The notes under the pieces are model-generated. The model ran no database searches and was not told the origin of the DNA. It saw nothing but the letters and a program-made list of their open reading frames with translations. Below, one piece after another: positions 19,147 through 27,352 of a DNA stretch of 64,000 bases. The number at the start of each line of letters is the position of its first letter. Position 1 is the stretch's first letter. The position numbers and the translations under genes are program-made. The DNA is from Marinobacter sediminum (lineage in GTDB: Bacteria; Pseudomonadota; Gammaproteobacteria; Pseudomonadales; Oleiphilaceae), in assembly GCF_016820575.1 (NCBI RefSeq), contig NZ_JAEMQH010000003.1, forward strand, positions 62,001 through 126,000, read 5' to 3'.

Positions 19147-21069
19147 ATGAAGCCTGCCCATTGCCCCAGTGTGTCACTTCTGGTTCTTGCCCTCGGTCTG
19201 GCCGGGTGTGGTGAGGAATCCGACAACCTGCCTGTCGATGGCAGAGACTTTGATGGTGTCGAATACAGCGAACCGGTGGCCTATACCGGCAAGGCCATCG
19301 ATGGTTACCTCATCAACGCCCGGGTCTGGCTTGATATGGACGGCGACGGCCAGCACACCCCGGGGCCGATGACCATTACCCTGGATAACGGCGCAGAAGT
19401 GGTGCTTGAAGCCGGCGAGCCGACCGCTATGTCGGGTGAAAACGGCGACTTTTCCCTCGATGTGGCCGAACTGGAGCAGGACCCGGAAGTGGGGTCGGAC
19501 CTCGATCCCCGGGATTACACACTGCACGCCCTGGCGCTACCGGGCAAAACCCTGGAGCAAACGCCGGCCGGGAATGTCGCGGTTACCCGTGCCTACCTGT
19601 TGTCGGCATCGCCCGGGGTGCGCAATGTCACGCCCCTGACAACCCTGGCCAGATTTCGGACCCTGGCTGGGCTGGCGGAAGGGTACACGCACAATCTTCC
19701 GGAAGGTTTGGTGGGGATGAACCTTCGGCGGGATTACGTCCAGGCGAAAGACGAGCGTGCCCATGCTTACGCCCGGGCACTGGCCCGGTTCATGGCCAGT
19801 CAGATTCCAGATGATTACAACCAACTGTTGGCCAATGCCGGCAGTACCGGTACCGAACGTTATCTGAGCGCAGATGCGGCGGTCTTGCTGGGGGTGTCGT
19901 TGGCGCAGCATGCCCCTGACATCGTGAATATCGTCGATGAAGTGGCCGGCAGCGAATACGCCACCGTGGCGGTGGAATCGCTGGTGTTGCCGGAAGTCGC
20001 TCTGGAACTCAGTAACCCGACCTTGCTGACCCGTCAGCGTATACTTGCCCAGCCGAAATTGTCAGCCGACTTGCCGACCGGCGTGTCGGATCTGAAACAG
20101 TCGGCGGAACTGCTGTTTGACTACAATGAGGCGGGGCAGCTCAAGTCAATTTCGGCCAATGGCTGTCTGGCGCCGTCGATGCCAGAGCTGGCACGATTAG
20201 TGGCGGTTAACGGCTATGCTTCCAGGCTCGCTACTCAATGGTTCCCCTCGGCGGCTCTGTCTGAGCAGAGTGTGATTAATTACGACAATCGCGGCATCGA
20301 TGAGCGCCTGGTGTTCGACTGGGCCAAGGATCAGATCCGTTTTGAAACGGCGACCACCTGTCATGAGCATGAGGGCATCTTTGCTGGGTCCAGCGAATTG
20401 GGGGGTAATCCAGAGATCACCTACAGCTGGACAATTGATAGCGATGACCGGGTTGAGCTGGAAGCCCGCATTTTCCGCCCCGATGGCTCCGTGCTGACCA
20501 CCCGGACTCTTGAGTCAGATGCCATCGCAAACGGTGTTGCCGGCTTCGTTCCTCACACTCTGAGCGAAGGTGTGGCTGAAATTATGTCGCTGCAGCTGGC
20601 CGATACCGGCGGAGTCTGTTTGACCGATGAAGAGCTCAAGGAGGTCGCAGATTTGGATGTGGTGGTCAGTTCGATCGAGCCTTTCACCTTTTCCGGCTAT
20701 GAGCCTCAACCAGTGTCGTTCAATGATCTGGAAATGGAGTTTGACACCCGCACGCTCTTGGATCCCAACACTAATGGGGACGTGACGATCAGTCGCTTGC
20801 TGCGATACGGATTTTTGGATCCACAAACCGCCGGTCTGAGCAACGTGGATGCGATGCGGGGCTTTGAATGGATGATGTACTACCCGCCGGTGGGAAGTTC
20901 GGCGTTTGCGCCTGCCCAACCGAACCTCATCGAGGAGGCTTATCTGACTCGGCATAACGGCGACAAGCCCTGTGGTCGCGAGTTTGATCGCACGCCAACA
21001 TCGGCTTACGCGCGGATCGAATACGAATATCAGTCGCTGTCTGATTACCTGATAGGGTTGTTGCAGTAG
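19147..21069 (+). CDS. large lipoprotein of unknown function
   Basis: A 640-residue secreted lipoprotein not recognised as a named family. The signal peptide ends in LAGC (Cys near residue 21). Residues 45-105 read DGYLINARVWLDMDGDGQ... then ...SGENGDFSLD, a pattern of Cna_B/SdrD-like beta-sandwich modules with an EF-hand-like DxDGDG calcium loop, common at the N-terminus of marine bacterial lipoproteins. The rest is acidic, with a YDSRG-like repeat-poor beta-rich section (DYNEAGQLKSISANG, NYDNRGIDERLVFDW) and four scattered cysteines that could form disulfides. AAGGAT 12 bases upstream serves the ATG at 19147; a GTG one codon earlier is possible. Confidence 0.85.
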   Translation: MKPAHCPSVSLLVLALGLAGCGEESDNLPVDGRDFDGVEYSEPVAYTGKAIDGYLINARVWLDMDGDGQHTPGPMTITLDNGAEVVLEAGEPTAMSGENGDFSLDVAELEQDPEVGSDLDPRDYTLHALALPGKTLEQTPAGNVAVTRAYLLSASPGVRNVTPLTTLARFRTLAGLAEGYTHNLPEGLVGMNLRRDYVQAKDERAHAYARALARFMASQIPDDYNQLLANAGSTGTERYLSADAAVLLGVSLAQHAPDIVNIVDEVAGSEYATVAVESLVLPEVALELSNPTLLTRQRILAQPKLSADLPTGVSDLKQSAELLFDYNEAGQLKSISANGCLAPSMPELARLVAVNGYASRLATQWFPSAALSEQSVINYDNRGIDERLVFDWAKDQIRFETATTCHEHEGIFAGSSELGGNPEITYSWTIDSDDRVELEARIFRPDGSVLTTRTLESDAIANGVAGFVPHTLSEGVAEIMSLQLADTGGVCLTDEELKEVADLDVVVSSIEPFTFSGYEPQPVSFNDLEMEFDTRTLLDPNTNGDVTISRLLRYGFLDPQTAGLSNVDAMRGFEWMMYYPPVGSSAFAPAQPNLIEEAYLTRHNGDKPCGREFDRTPTSAYARIEYEYQSLSDYLIGLLQ

Positions 21070-21184
21070 GCGATCGCCGACAATAGATACAGCGGAAACA
21101 GCACGGCCACGCAGATCAACGGGTCGGTCGTCGTTTGGAAAAATCGTTTGGTTTGGGTAATTCGCCATTTCCTGGGGGAGGAAA

Positions 21185-21271
21185 TGGTGCCGAGGAGAGG
21201 ACTTGAACCTCCACGGGGTTGCCCCCACTAGCACCTGAAGCTAGCGTGTCTACCAATTTCACCACCTCGGC
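21185..21271 (-). tRNA. tRNA-Leu (anticodon CAG)
   Basis: An 87-base class II tRNA with the CCA end encoded (21185-21187). The acceptor stem pairs GCCGAGG with CCTCGGC. The anticodon stem CTAGC/GCTAG encloses the loop TTCAGGT, so the anticodon is CAG. The long variable arm GTGGGGGCAACCCCGT is present, and the T-loop reads GTTCAAG. It is divergent from rnr. Confidence 0.97.
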
Positions 21272-21356
21272 AGGTGATTTGCAGTTCGTCGTTAGTCAGT
21301 TGAAAAACTGGACGTTTCTGCCAGCGGTGAGGTGTGTCCCTCAACCGATGGCGCGT

Positions 21357-21385
21357 ACTTTAATAATTCCGGCAAAAGCTGTCAA
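21357..21385 (-). promoter_or_regulatory. probable tRNA-Leu promoter
   Basis: Read on the minus strand, a perfect TTGACA (21385-21380) stands 17 bases before TAAAGT (21362-21357). The bases after the -10 are ACGCGCC, a GC-rich discriminator typical of stringently controlled stable-RNA promoters. Transcription would start near 21350, about 80 bases before the mature tRNA. Confidence 0.6.
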
Positions 21386-21527
21386 ACGTTTTTTCGAAAA
21401 AAGATGGGCAGGTATTTATGCCTATTCTTCTCCCCTTGTTAGGCAGCTACCCCATCACGACGTTATACTGCAAGACAAATCTTATACACATGAGCCTAAG
21501 AGGCTCCGTATCACAGCAAGGATCCGA

Positions 21528-24134
21528 ATGGTTTCCAGGAAGAAAGAAGATCAAGATCCTCACGCTAATCGTGAGGCAGAGAAGTACGAAAACCCTATAC
21601 AAAGCCGTGAGTTCATCATCGCCCACCTGAAAGAGAGAGGGGCGCCGGCGACTCATGAAACCCTGTGCGACGAGCTGGGGCAAACCTCACCTGAGGGCAT
21701 TGAAGCCCTCCGCCGCCGTCTTATCGCTATGTGTCGTGACGGACAGATGATCTGCAACCGTCGTGGTGCTTACCTGCCCATTGAAGAAGCGGACTTGGTA
21801 ACTGGTCGTATCATTGGTCACAAGGACGGCTTCGGTTTTCTGGTGCCGGACGATGGTGGCTCTGACCTGTTCCTGACCGCACGCCAGATGCGCCAAGTTT
21901 TTCACGGCGACCGGGTGGCTGCCCGGGTGGATCGGGTTGACGACCGGGGGCGCCGCGAAGGCGTCATTGTCGAGGTGCTCGAGTACCGTACCAATCAGAC
22001 CGTGGGCCGGTTTTTCCAGGAAAGCGGTATCAGTTTCGTGGTGCCGGAAAATGCCCGTATCAATCACGAAGTGCTGATACCTCAGGAGCATGCCGGTGAG
22101 GCTCGTCACGGCCAATATGTGGTTGTCGATATTATCCGTCAGCCCAGTGTGCGAACTCAGCCGTTGGGCAAGATTGTTGAAGTGCTGGGTGAGCATATGG
22201 CTCCGGGCATGGAAATTGATGTTGCCATCCGGTCCTACGACATTCCCAACAGCTGGCCGCCAGCGTTAGGGGAGCAGGTCGCCAAGATTCCGGATGAGGT
22301 CACTGAAAAAGATAAAGAAAACCGGGTTGATATCCGCAACCTCCGATTGGTGACCATCGATGATGAGACCGCACGGGACTTCGACGATGCGGTCTACTGC
22401 GAGCCGCGACCACGGGGTGGTTACCGCCTGCTGGTTGCGATTGCAGACGTATCTCATTATGTCCGTCCGGGCTCGCCGCTGGATGAAGAGGCGGTGAACC
22501 GCAGTACGTCGGTGTATTTCCCGGACCACGTGGTTCCGATGCTGCCCGAGAAGCTGTCCAACGGCCTGTGTTCGCTGAATCCAGGTGTTGATCGCCTGTG
22601 CATGGTGGCCGACATGACCATCAGTGCTTCCGGCAAAATCAGTGGTTACAGCTTCTATCAGGCGGTGATGTACAGTCATGCCCGGCTTACCTATAACAAG
22701 GTGAGCGACATGCTGGAAAATCCCGATACGGAGTCGGGTTATCGTCTGTGTGAGCAGTACGCCCATGTGCTTCCGCAGCTGCATAACCTCTATGGTTTGT
22801 ACCAGTTGCTTCGTAAGGCCCGGACCGAGCGCGGCGCGATTGACTTCGAAACCACGGAAACGAAGATTGTCTTCGATGCTGATCGCAAAATTGAAGAGAT
22901 CGTTCCGGTTACCCGGAACAATGCCCACAAGATCATCGAAGAGTGCATGCTGTGCGCGAACGTAGCCACCGCCAAGTTCCTCAAGAAGCATAAGCTGCCA
23001 GCGCTGTACCGGGTTCACGATGGCCCGTCCGAAGAGCGCCTGAATGCGGTCCGGCTGTTCCTGGGCGAGCTGGGTCTGCAGTTGGGTGGCGGTGATACCC
23101 CCAGCTCCGCCGACTACCAGGCGTTGCTGTCAGAAATTTCGGATCGTTCCGATGCCAACGTCATTCAGACGGTCATGCTGCGTTCACTCAGTCAGGCGGT
23201 GTACAGCCCTGAGGAAGGCGGTCACTTCGGTCTCGGCTTTTCCGGTTATTCGCATTTCACGTCGCCGATTCGTCGCTACCCCGATTTGATCGCCCACCGG
23301 GCCATCAAATCGGTGATTCACAGCGAGTCAACGTCCAAGGACATCGTGAAGCCGCCGAAGCCGGATCCGGAGTTGGCGGAGTACCCCTACGATTTTGCGC
23401 GCATGCAGCAGCTGGGCGAGCACACCTCGATGGCCGAGCGCCGCGCCGACGACGCCACCCGCGATGTCATGGCCTGGCTCAAGTGCGAGTACCTGCGTGA
23501 CCACGTCGGCGAGGAGTTCGACGGTGTGATTGCGGCCGTGGTGCCGTTCGGGTTCTTTGTTCAGCTGTCCGGTGTCTATATTGAAGGGCTGGTGCATGTC
23601 TCGACTCTCAGTGGTGATTTCTTTCATCACGATGCCGCCAAGCATCGGCTGATCGGCGAGCACACGGCCATGAGTTTCCGGCTGGGTGACGAGCTGCGGG
23701 TTAAGGTGATGCGGGTCGGTATGGAGGATCGCAAGATCGATCTGGAGCTGGTCAGTGAGCCGGTGCACCGTAAAGAAGATCGTGACGCGCTCGATATCCC
23801 GGATCGTTCGGATGCGAAGAAAGGTCGGCGCAAGCCCGGTGGTAAGCCCAGAGGTGAAAGGTCCGGAGGCGGCAAGCCAGAGAGCCGTGCGAAAGCTCCA
23901 GGCAAGGCGGCGCGGACCGGGGATTCGGCCAAAAAGTCCGACGCCCCGCTGAAGGCGCCCAGAAAGCGACCTGCGGCCTCCAAGCCCAAGCCGGAAAGCT
24001 CGAAGCCAAACCCTGACGAGCCGATGTCTGCTCGGGATGAGCTGGTAGCCCAGGCCGCCAAGCTTGCCCTGGATAAGGACAAGAAGCCGGGCAAGGACGG
24101 TAAAGCCGACAAAAAACGCAAATCCCGCAAATAA
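21528..24134 (+). CDS. rnr: ribonuclease R
   Basis: Processive 3'-5' exoribonuclease that degrades structured RNA. The 868 residues comprise an N-terminal helix-turn-helix region (about 20-85), two cold-shock domains (GRIIGHKDGFGFLVPDDGG near 97), the RNB catalytic domain with DDETARDFDDAVYCE (near 281-295, catalytic aspartates) and an S1 domain (FDGVIAAVVPFGFFVQLSG near 665). It ends in a lysine-rich tail of about 120 residues. The open frame extends upstream through the tRNA, but ATG 21528, seven bases after AAGGA, begins at the homologous MVSRKKEDQD. It is 15 bases before rlmB, the usual pairing. Confidence 0.96.
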   Translation: MVSRKKEDQDPHANREAEKYENPIQSREFIIAHLKERGAPATHETLCDELGQTSPEGIEALRRRLIAMCRDGQMICNRRGAYLPIEEADLVTGRIIGHKDGFGFLVPDDGGSDLFLTARQMRQVFHGDRVAARVDRVDDRGRREGVIVEVLEYRTNQTVGRFFQESGISFVVPENARINHEVLIPQEHAGEARHGQYVVVDIIRQPSVRTQPLGKIVEVLGEHMAPGMEIDVAIRSYDIPNSWPPALGEQVAKIPDEVTEKDKENRVDIRNLRLVTIDDETARDFDDAVYCEPRPRGGYRLLVAIADVSHYVRPGSPLDEEAVNRSTSVYFPDHVVPMLPEKLSNGLCSLNPGVDRLCMVADMTISASGKISGYSFYQAVMYSHARLTYNKVSDMLENPDTESGYRLCEQYAHVLPQLHNLYGLYQLLRKARTERGAIDFETTETKIVFDADRKIEEIVPVTRNNAHKIIEECMLCANVATAKFLKKHKLPALYRVHDGPSEERLNAVRLFLGELGLQLGGGDTPSSADYQALLSEISDRSDANVIQTVMLRSLSQAVYSPEEGGHFGLGFSGYSHFTSPIRRYPDLIAHRAIKSVIHSESTSKDIVKPPKPDPELAEYPYDFARMQQLGEHTSMAERRADDATRDVMAWLKCEYLRDHVGEEFDGVIAAVVPFGFFVQLSGVYIEGLVHVSTLSGDFFHHDAAKHRLIGEHTAMSFRLGDELRVKVMRVGMEDRKIDLELVSEPVHRKEDRDALDIPDRSDAKKGRRKPGGKPRGERSGGGKPESRAKAPGKAARTGDSAKKSDAPLKAPRKRPAASKPKPESSKPNPDEPMSARDELVAQAAKLALDKDKKPGKDGKADKKRKSRK

Positions 24135-24149
24135 CAGGAAGCAGAGTCA

Positions 24150-24887
24150 GTGTCCGGAGAATTTGTGTTTGGCTGGCACGCGTTTGAGGCTGTCCTCAAG
24201 CGTGAGCCCGAGAGATTGCAGCAGGTCTGGATTCAGACCGGCAGACAGGATAAGCGGGTCAAAAGCGTGACCGATGCGCTCGATGGTTTGGGCGTGCGCT
24301 GGAAGGTGGTTCACCGTCGTGAACTGGATGAGCGCGTGTCTGGTGTGCATCAGGGTATCGTTGCTGCCGTCAGCGAGAGTCGGGAATGGACCGAAGACGA
24401 CCTGCTGGCCCAGCTGGCCAGCAGTGACAAGCCGCCGTTTCTGTTGGTGCTGGACGGCGTCACCGATCCTCATAATCTGGGGGCCTGCATGCGCACCGCC
24501 GATGCCGTGGGTGTCCAGGCGGTGATTGTGCCGAAAGACAAGTCCGCGTCCCTGACGCCGGTCGCTCGAAAGGTAGCCTGTGGCGCCGCCGAAACCGTCC
24601 CGTTTGTGCGGGTGACCAACCTGGCCCGATTCCTTAGAACCCTTAAGGATCAGGGGGTCTGGTTGATTGGTACTGCCGGTGAGGCGGATGCAACGCTGTT
24701 CCAGGCCGACTTTAAGGGCCCGGTCGCGCTGGTGATGGGGGCCGAGGGCAAGGGCATGCGCCGGCTGACCCGGGAGCATTGTGATCAGCTCATCAATATC
24801 CCCATGCTGGGGCATGTCGACAGTCTTAATGTGTCCGTGGCTACGGGTGTTTGCCTATACCAGGCACTGCGCCAGCGCCTTGGTTAA
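24150..24887 (+). CDS. rlmB: 23S rRNA (guanosine2251-2'-O)-methyltransferase
   Basis: SPOUT-class methyltransferase that modifies G2251 in the ribosomal P loop. The 245-residue protein has an N-terminal substrate-binding domain and the three SPOUT motifs: LDGVTDPHNLGACMRTADAV (near residue 107), VMGAEGKGMRRL (near 196) and IPMLGHVDSLNVSVATGV (near 215). The start is a GTG at 24150 with AGGA ten bases upstream. Co-transcribed with rnr, as in E. coli. Confidence 0.96.
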   Translation: MSGEFVFGWHAFEAVLKREPERLQQVWIQTGRQDKRVKSVTDALDGLGVRWKVVHRRELDERVSGVHQGIVAAVSESREWTEDDLLAQLASSDKPPFLLVLDGVTDPHNLGACMRTADAVGVQAVIVPKDKSASLTPVARKVACGAAETVPFVRVTNLARFLRTLKDQGVWLIGTAGEADATLFQADFKGPVALVMGAEGKGMRRLTREHCDQLINIPMLGHVDSLNVSVATGVCLYQALRQRLG

Positions 24888-24890
24888 CCC

Positions 24891-24919
24891 TTGCACAGAA
24901 GCCCCCGTCCGCCTAGAAT
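24891..24919 (+). promoter_or_regulatory. sigma-70 promoter of the rpsF-rpsR-rplI operon
   Basis: TTGCAC (24891-24896) is separated by exactly 17 bases from TAGAAT (24914-24919). It begins four bases after the rlmB stop and would start a transcript near 24926, giving a leader of about 200 bases before rpsF. Confidence 0.75.
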
Positions 24920-24924
24920 ACGTC

Positions 24925-24942
24925 ACCCCTTTTCCAAGGGGT
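24925..24942 (+). promoter_or_regulatory. hairpin at the 5' end of the rpsF leader
   Basis: ACCCCTT (24925-24931) pairs perfectly with AAGGGGT (24936-24942) across the tetraloop TTCC. It falls at the predicted first bases of the transcript, where it could protect the message from 5' attack. No T-tract follows, so it is unlikely to be a terminator. Confidence 0.5.
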
Positions 24943-25016
24943 GGCTTCGTATTGTCTGTTCGTCAGACATGCCAGCCACGCTTTTGATCAAGCCTTTCTC
25001 GTAAAGCCTTATTGAT

Positions 25017-25061
25017 AAAGCAAAAAGAAACCGACAGCTAAGGCTGTCACCTCCTTGCTTT
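25017..25061 (+). promoter_or_regulatory. putative S6:S18-binding leader element of rpsF
   Basis: An outer stem AAAGCAA (25017-25023) pairs with TTGCTTT (25055-25061). Inside it an apical stem GACAGC (25033-25038) pairs with GCTGTC (25043-25048) across TAAG. The CCG at 25031-25033 and ACCTCC at 25049-25054 flank the apical stem. A hairpin with a conserved CCG upstream of rpsF is the known autoregulatory motif bound by the S6:S18 complex in many bacteria, imitating their 16S rRNA site. The match was made by eye only. Confidence 0.6.
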
Positions 25062-25128
25062 CACATTTTGCCGCCGATATTTGAAGTGGCGGTCAAAAAG
25101 AAAGCTGTTTAAACCGTAGGGAGAACTC

Positions 25129-25557
25129 ATGCGTCACTACGAAATCGTTTTCATGGTACATCCGGATCAGAGCGAGCAGGTGCCCGCAATGATCGAGCGT
25201 TATACCGGCGTCATCACTGAAGATGGCGGTCAGGTACATCGCTTGGAAGATTGGGGCCGTCGTCACATGGCATACCCGATCAACAAGATTCACAAAGCTC
25301 ACTACGTGCTGATGAACGTTGAATGTTCACAGGCCGCGATGGACGAGCTGACTCACAACTTCCGGTTCAACGATGCCATCATTCGCGACCTGATTCTGCG
25401 TCGTGATGAAGCTGTTACCGATCTGTCTCCGATGAAAGCTGCCGAGTCCCGTGAGGACCGTCGTTCCGGCGGAGACGACCGTCCGCGTCGTTCAGCAGAA
25501 TCTGATGATCGTCAAAACGACCGTCAGAAAGCTGAGACCCAGGACGAAGAAGAGTAA
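25129..25557 (+). CDS. rpsF: 30S ribosomal protein S6
   Basis: Platform protein of the small subunit that binds 16S rRNA as a dimer with S18. The sequence [18 protein letters not shown] at the N-terminus and [20 protein letters not shown] (near residue 43-62) are standard. At 142 residues it carries an acidic and basic, disordered C-terminal tail (residues 100-142) that ends QDEEE. In E. coli the C-terminal glutamate is the site extended by RimK, and a RimK gene is at 62179. GGGAG lies six bases before the ATG. Confidence 0.98.
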   Translation: MRHYEIVFMVHPDQSEQVPAMIERYTGVITEDGGQVHRLEDWGRRHMAYPINKIHKAHYVLMNVECSQAAMDELTHNFRFNDAIIRDLILRRDEAVTDLSPMKAAESREDRRSGGDDRPRRSAESDDRQNDRQKAETQDEEE

Positions 25558-25582
25558 TTAACCGGAGTTGAGGAGTTAAGTT

Positions 25583-25813
25583 ATGGCTCGTTTTTTCAGA
25601 CGTCGTAAATTCTGCCGCTTCACGGCAGAAGGTGTTAAAGAGATCGATTACAAGGATCTGGACACCCTGAAAGGCTACATCACTGAAACCGGCAAAATCG
25701 TGCCCAGCCGCATCACCGGCACCAAAGCACGTTATCAGCGTCAGCTGGCTACCGCTATCAAGCGTGCCCGCTACCTGGCACTGCTGCCGTACTCGGACAG
25801 CCACGATAACTAA
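25583..25813 (+). CDS. rpsR: 30S ribosomal protein S18
   Basis: Small-subunit platform protein and S6 partner. The 76-residue sequence begins [18 protein letters not shown] and contains [19 protein letters not shown] and the basic RNA-binding run [20 protein letters not shown], all typical. The gap to rpsF is 25 bases with a GAGGAG-like ribosome site. A single cysteine (Cys11) means it is not the full zinc-binding form. Confidence 0.98.
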   Translation: MARFFRRRKFCRFTAEGVKEIDYKDLDTLKGYITETGKIVPSRITGTKARYQRQLATAIKRARYLALLPYSDSHDN

Positions 25814-25839
25814 GTAACAGATAAACAGGACTTGGGGCC

Positions 25840-26706
25840 ATGCGTGCACTCGCACAATTTGTAATGCGCGGTCCCCTTCAGGCCAGTGCGGTAGCAGCAG
25901 TCACAACTGCGGTACCTTTGCTGTTCTGGATTGGCGCAGCGGTTGTCGGCCTGGTGATTCTCAGGCTTGGCATCAGTCAGGGGCTTAATATCGGCCTCTG
26001 GGCATTGCTTCCGGCACTCGGCTGGAGCTGGTTCGGGCAAGACCCGACCGCTCTGGCGGTATTGCTTCAGGTAATGCTGATGGCGTCAGTGCTCAGAACC
26101 ACGCTGTCCTGGGAAAGAGCCCTTCTCGGAGGGAGCTTTCTGGCGATTGTCACCGGGCTTATGTTGCCGGTGATCTACCCCGGATTGCTGGACGATTTGG
26201 TCCAGGCCGGGGTCAGCTTTTACGAACAGTACAATGCCGATGTGGCCCGAACCCTCGGGGACGACCTCGAACAGGTTATTCGGGACACCATGAATGCCAG
26301 TATGGCGGGTACCTATTTCGCCACTGGTATCGGTATGACGATGTTGGCCAGGTCGTGGCAGGCGGGGCTTTACAACCCCGGTGGATTCCGCACGGAATTT
26401 CACGCCCTGAAGCTGTCGCCCGCCGTTGCGGTGGTGTGTGCAGTCACCATGGTGATTGGCCCGGTACTCGGGCTGAATGCCATGTTGCTGGTCTGGGTTG
26501 CCGGGACACCGCTGTTTTTGGCGAGCCTGGCCCTGATTCACGGCATCGTTGGACGTAAAAAGCTGAGTGTTCAGTGGCTGGTGCTGTTTTACATTGCGCT
26601 GGTTTTGCTGGGCCCAAGCCTGATGATTCTGTTAGTGGTTCTGGCTTTTGTGGATAGCTGGCTGGATATCCGGAAGCGTATAACGCCTGCCGGGCCGGCT
26701 GAATAA
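25840..26706 (+). CDS. DUF2232-like integral membrane protein
   Basis: A 288-residue protein with about eight transmembrane helices and no catalytic motif that can be named. It resembles the DUF2232/YybS-like membrane proteins that sit between rpsR and rplI in pseudomonads and relatives. A polar periplasmic or cytoplasmic stretch with [28 protein letters not shown] occupies about residues 127-154. The family has no assigned function; substrate-binding components of vitamin transporters share the fold. Its fixed place inside a ribosomal protein operon suggests growth-linked expression. Confidence 0.82.
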   Translation: MRALAQFVMRGPLQASAVAAVTTAVPLLFWIGAAVVGLVILRLGISQGLNIGLWALLPALGWSWFGQDPTALAVLLQVMLMASVLRTTLSWERALLGGSFLAIVTGLMLPVIYPGLLDDLVQAGVSFYEQYNADVARTLGDDLEQVIRDTMNASMAGTYFATGIGMTMLARSWQAGLYNPGGFRTEFHALKLSPAVAVVCAVTMVIGPVLGLNAMLLVWVAGTPLFLASLALIHGIVGRKKLSVQWLVLFYIALVLLGPSLMILLVVLAFVDSWLDIRKRITPAGPAE

Positions 26707-26726
26707 AGCACGAAGAGGTTAACGAG

Positions 26727-27173
26727 ATGGAAGTTATTCTGCTCGAGAAAGTTGCAAACCTTGGCTCCCTGGGTGACAAGGTAAAGGTTAAGGCCGGTTA
26801 CGGTCGTAATTTCCTGCTTCCTTATGGCAAGGCTGTACCTGCCACCGAAGCAAACCTGAAGGCGTTCGAAGAGCGTCGCGCCGAGCTGGAAAAAGCCGCT
26901 GCCGAGAAGCAGGCTGCTGCCCAGGCACGCGCTGAAGCTCTGGAAGGCGCAGCCTTCACCATCAGCTCCAAAGCTGGTGAAGAAGGTAAGCTGTTCGGTT
27001 CTATCGGTGTGCGTGACATCGCTGATGCGATCACCGCTGGTGGAACTGACGTCGAGAAGAGCGAAGTTCGTCTGCCCGAAGGTCCGATTCGCGTGACCGG
27101 CGAGTACGAAATCGAGCTGCAGCTGCACTCTGACGTAGAAGTGACTGTTAAGCTGGCGGTTGTTGCGGCGTAA
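26727..27173 (+). CDS. rplI: 50S ribosomal protein L9
   Basis: Large-subunit protein that reaches from the L1 stalk base and helps maintain reading frame. The 148 residues show the N-terminal RNA-binding domain [28 protein letters not shown] (first residues), a long central helix rich in alanine and glutamate (about 41-75) and the C-terminal domain with [19 protein letters not shown]. It is the last gene of the rpsF operon and is followed by a strong terminator. Confidence 0.98.
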   Translation: MEVILLEKVANLGSLGDKVKVKAGYGRNFLLPYGKAVPATEANLKAFEERRAELEKAAAEKQAAAQARAEALEGAAFTISSKAGEEGKLFGSIGVRDIADAITAGGTDVEKSEVRLPEGPIRVTGEYEIELQLHSDVEVTVKLAVVAA

Positions 27174-27221
27174 GTTGTCGCAGCGTCCAGCCTGGCCGGT
27201 GCTACCGGCCTAGCTTGATTG

Positions 27222-27256
27222 AACGGGCCCGAACCGGCGACGGTTTCGGGCCCGTT
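27222..27256 (+). terminator. terminator of the rpsF operon
   Basis: AACGGGCCCGAACCG (27222-27236) pairs with CGGTTTCGGGCCCGTT (27241-27256), with one bulged T and the loop GCGA. A smaller perfect hairpin, GGCCGGT/ACCGGCC, precedes it at 27194-27210. The T-tract is short (TTGCTTTCT). Confidence 0.75.
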
Positions 27257-27352
27257 GCTTTCTGGTATTCTTAGTTTTTTCTAAGCCTCTCCCAAACCCG
27301 AAGCGTTCCCCGTAAACTGGACCATTCGTGTTACCCATCAGAAGACGTTGTT

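Noticed and set aside
21219..21527. N-terminal extension of rnr
   Set aside because: It runs through the tRNA-Leu gene; homologues and the ribosome site place the start at 21528.
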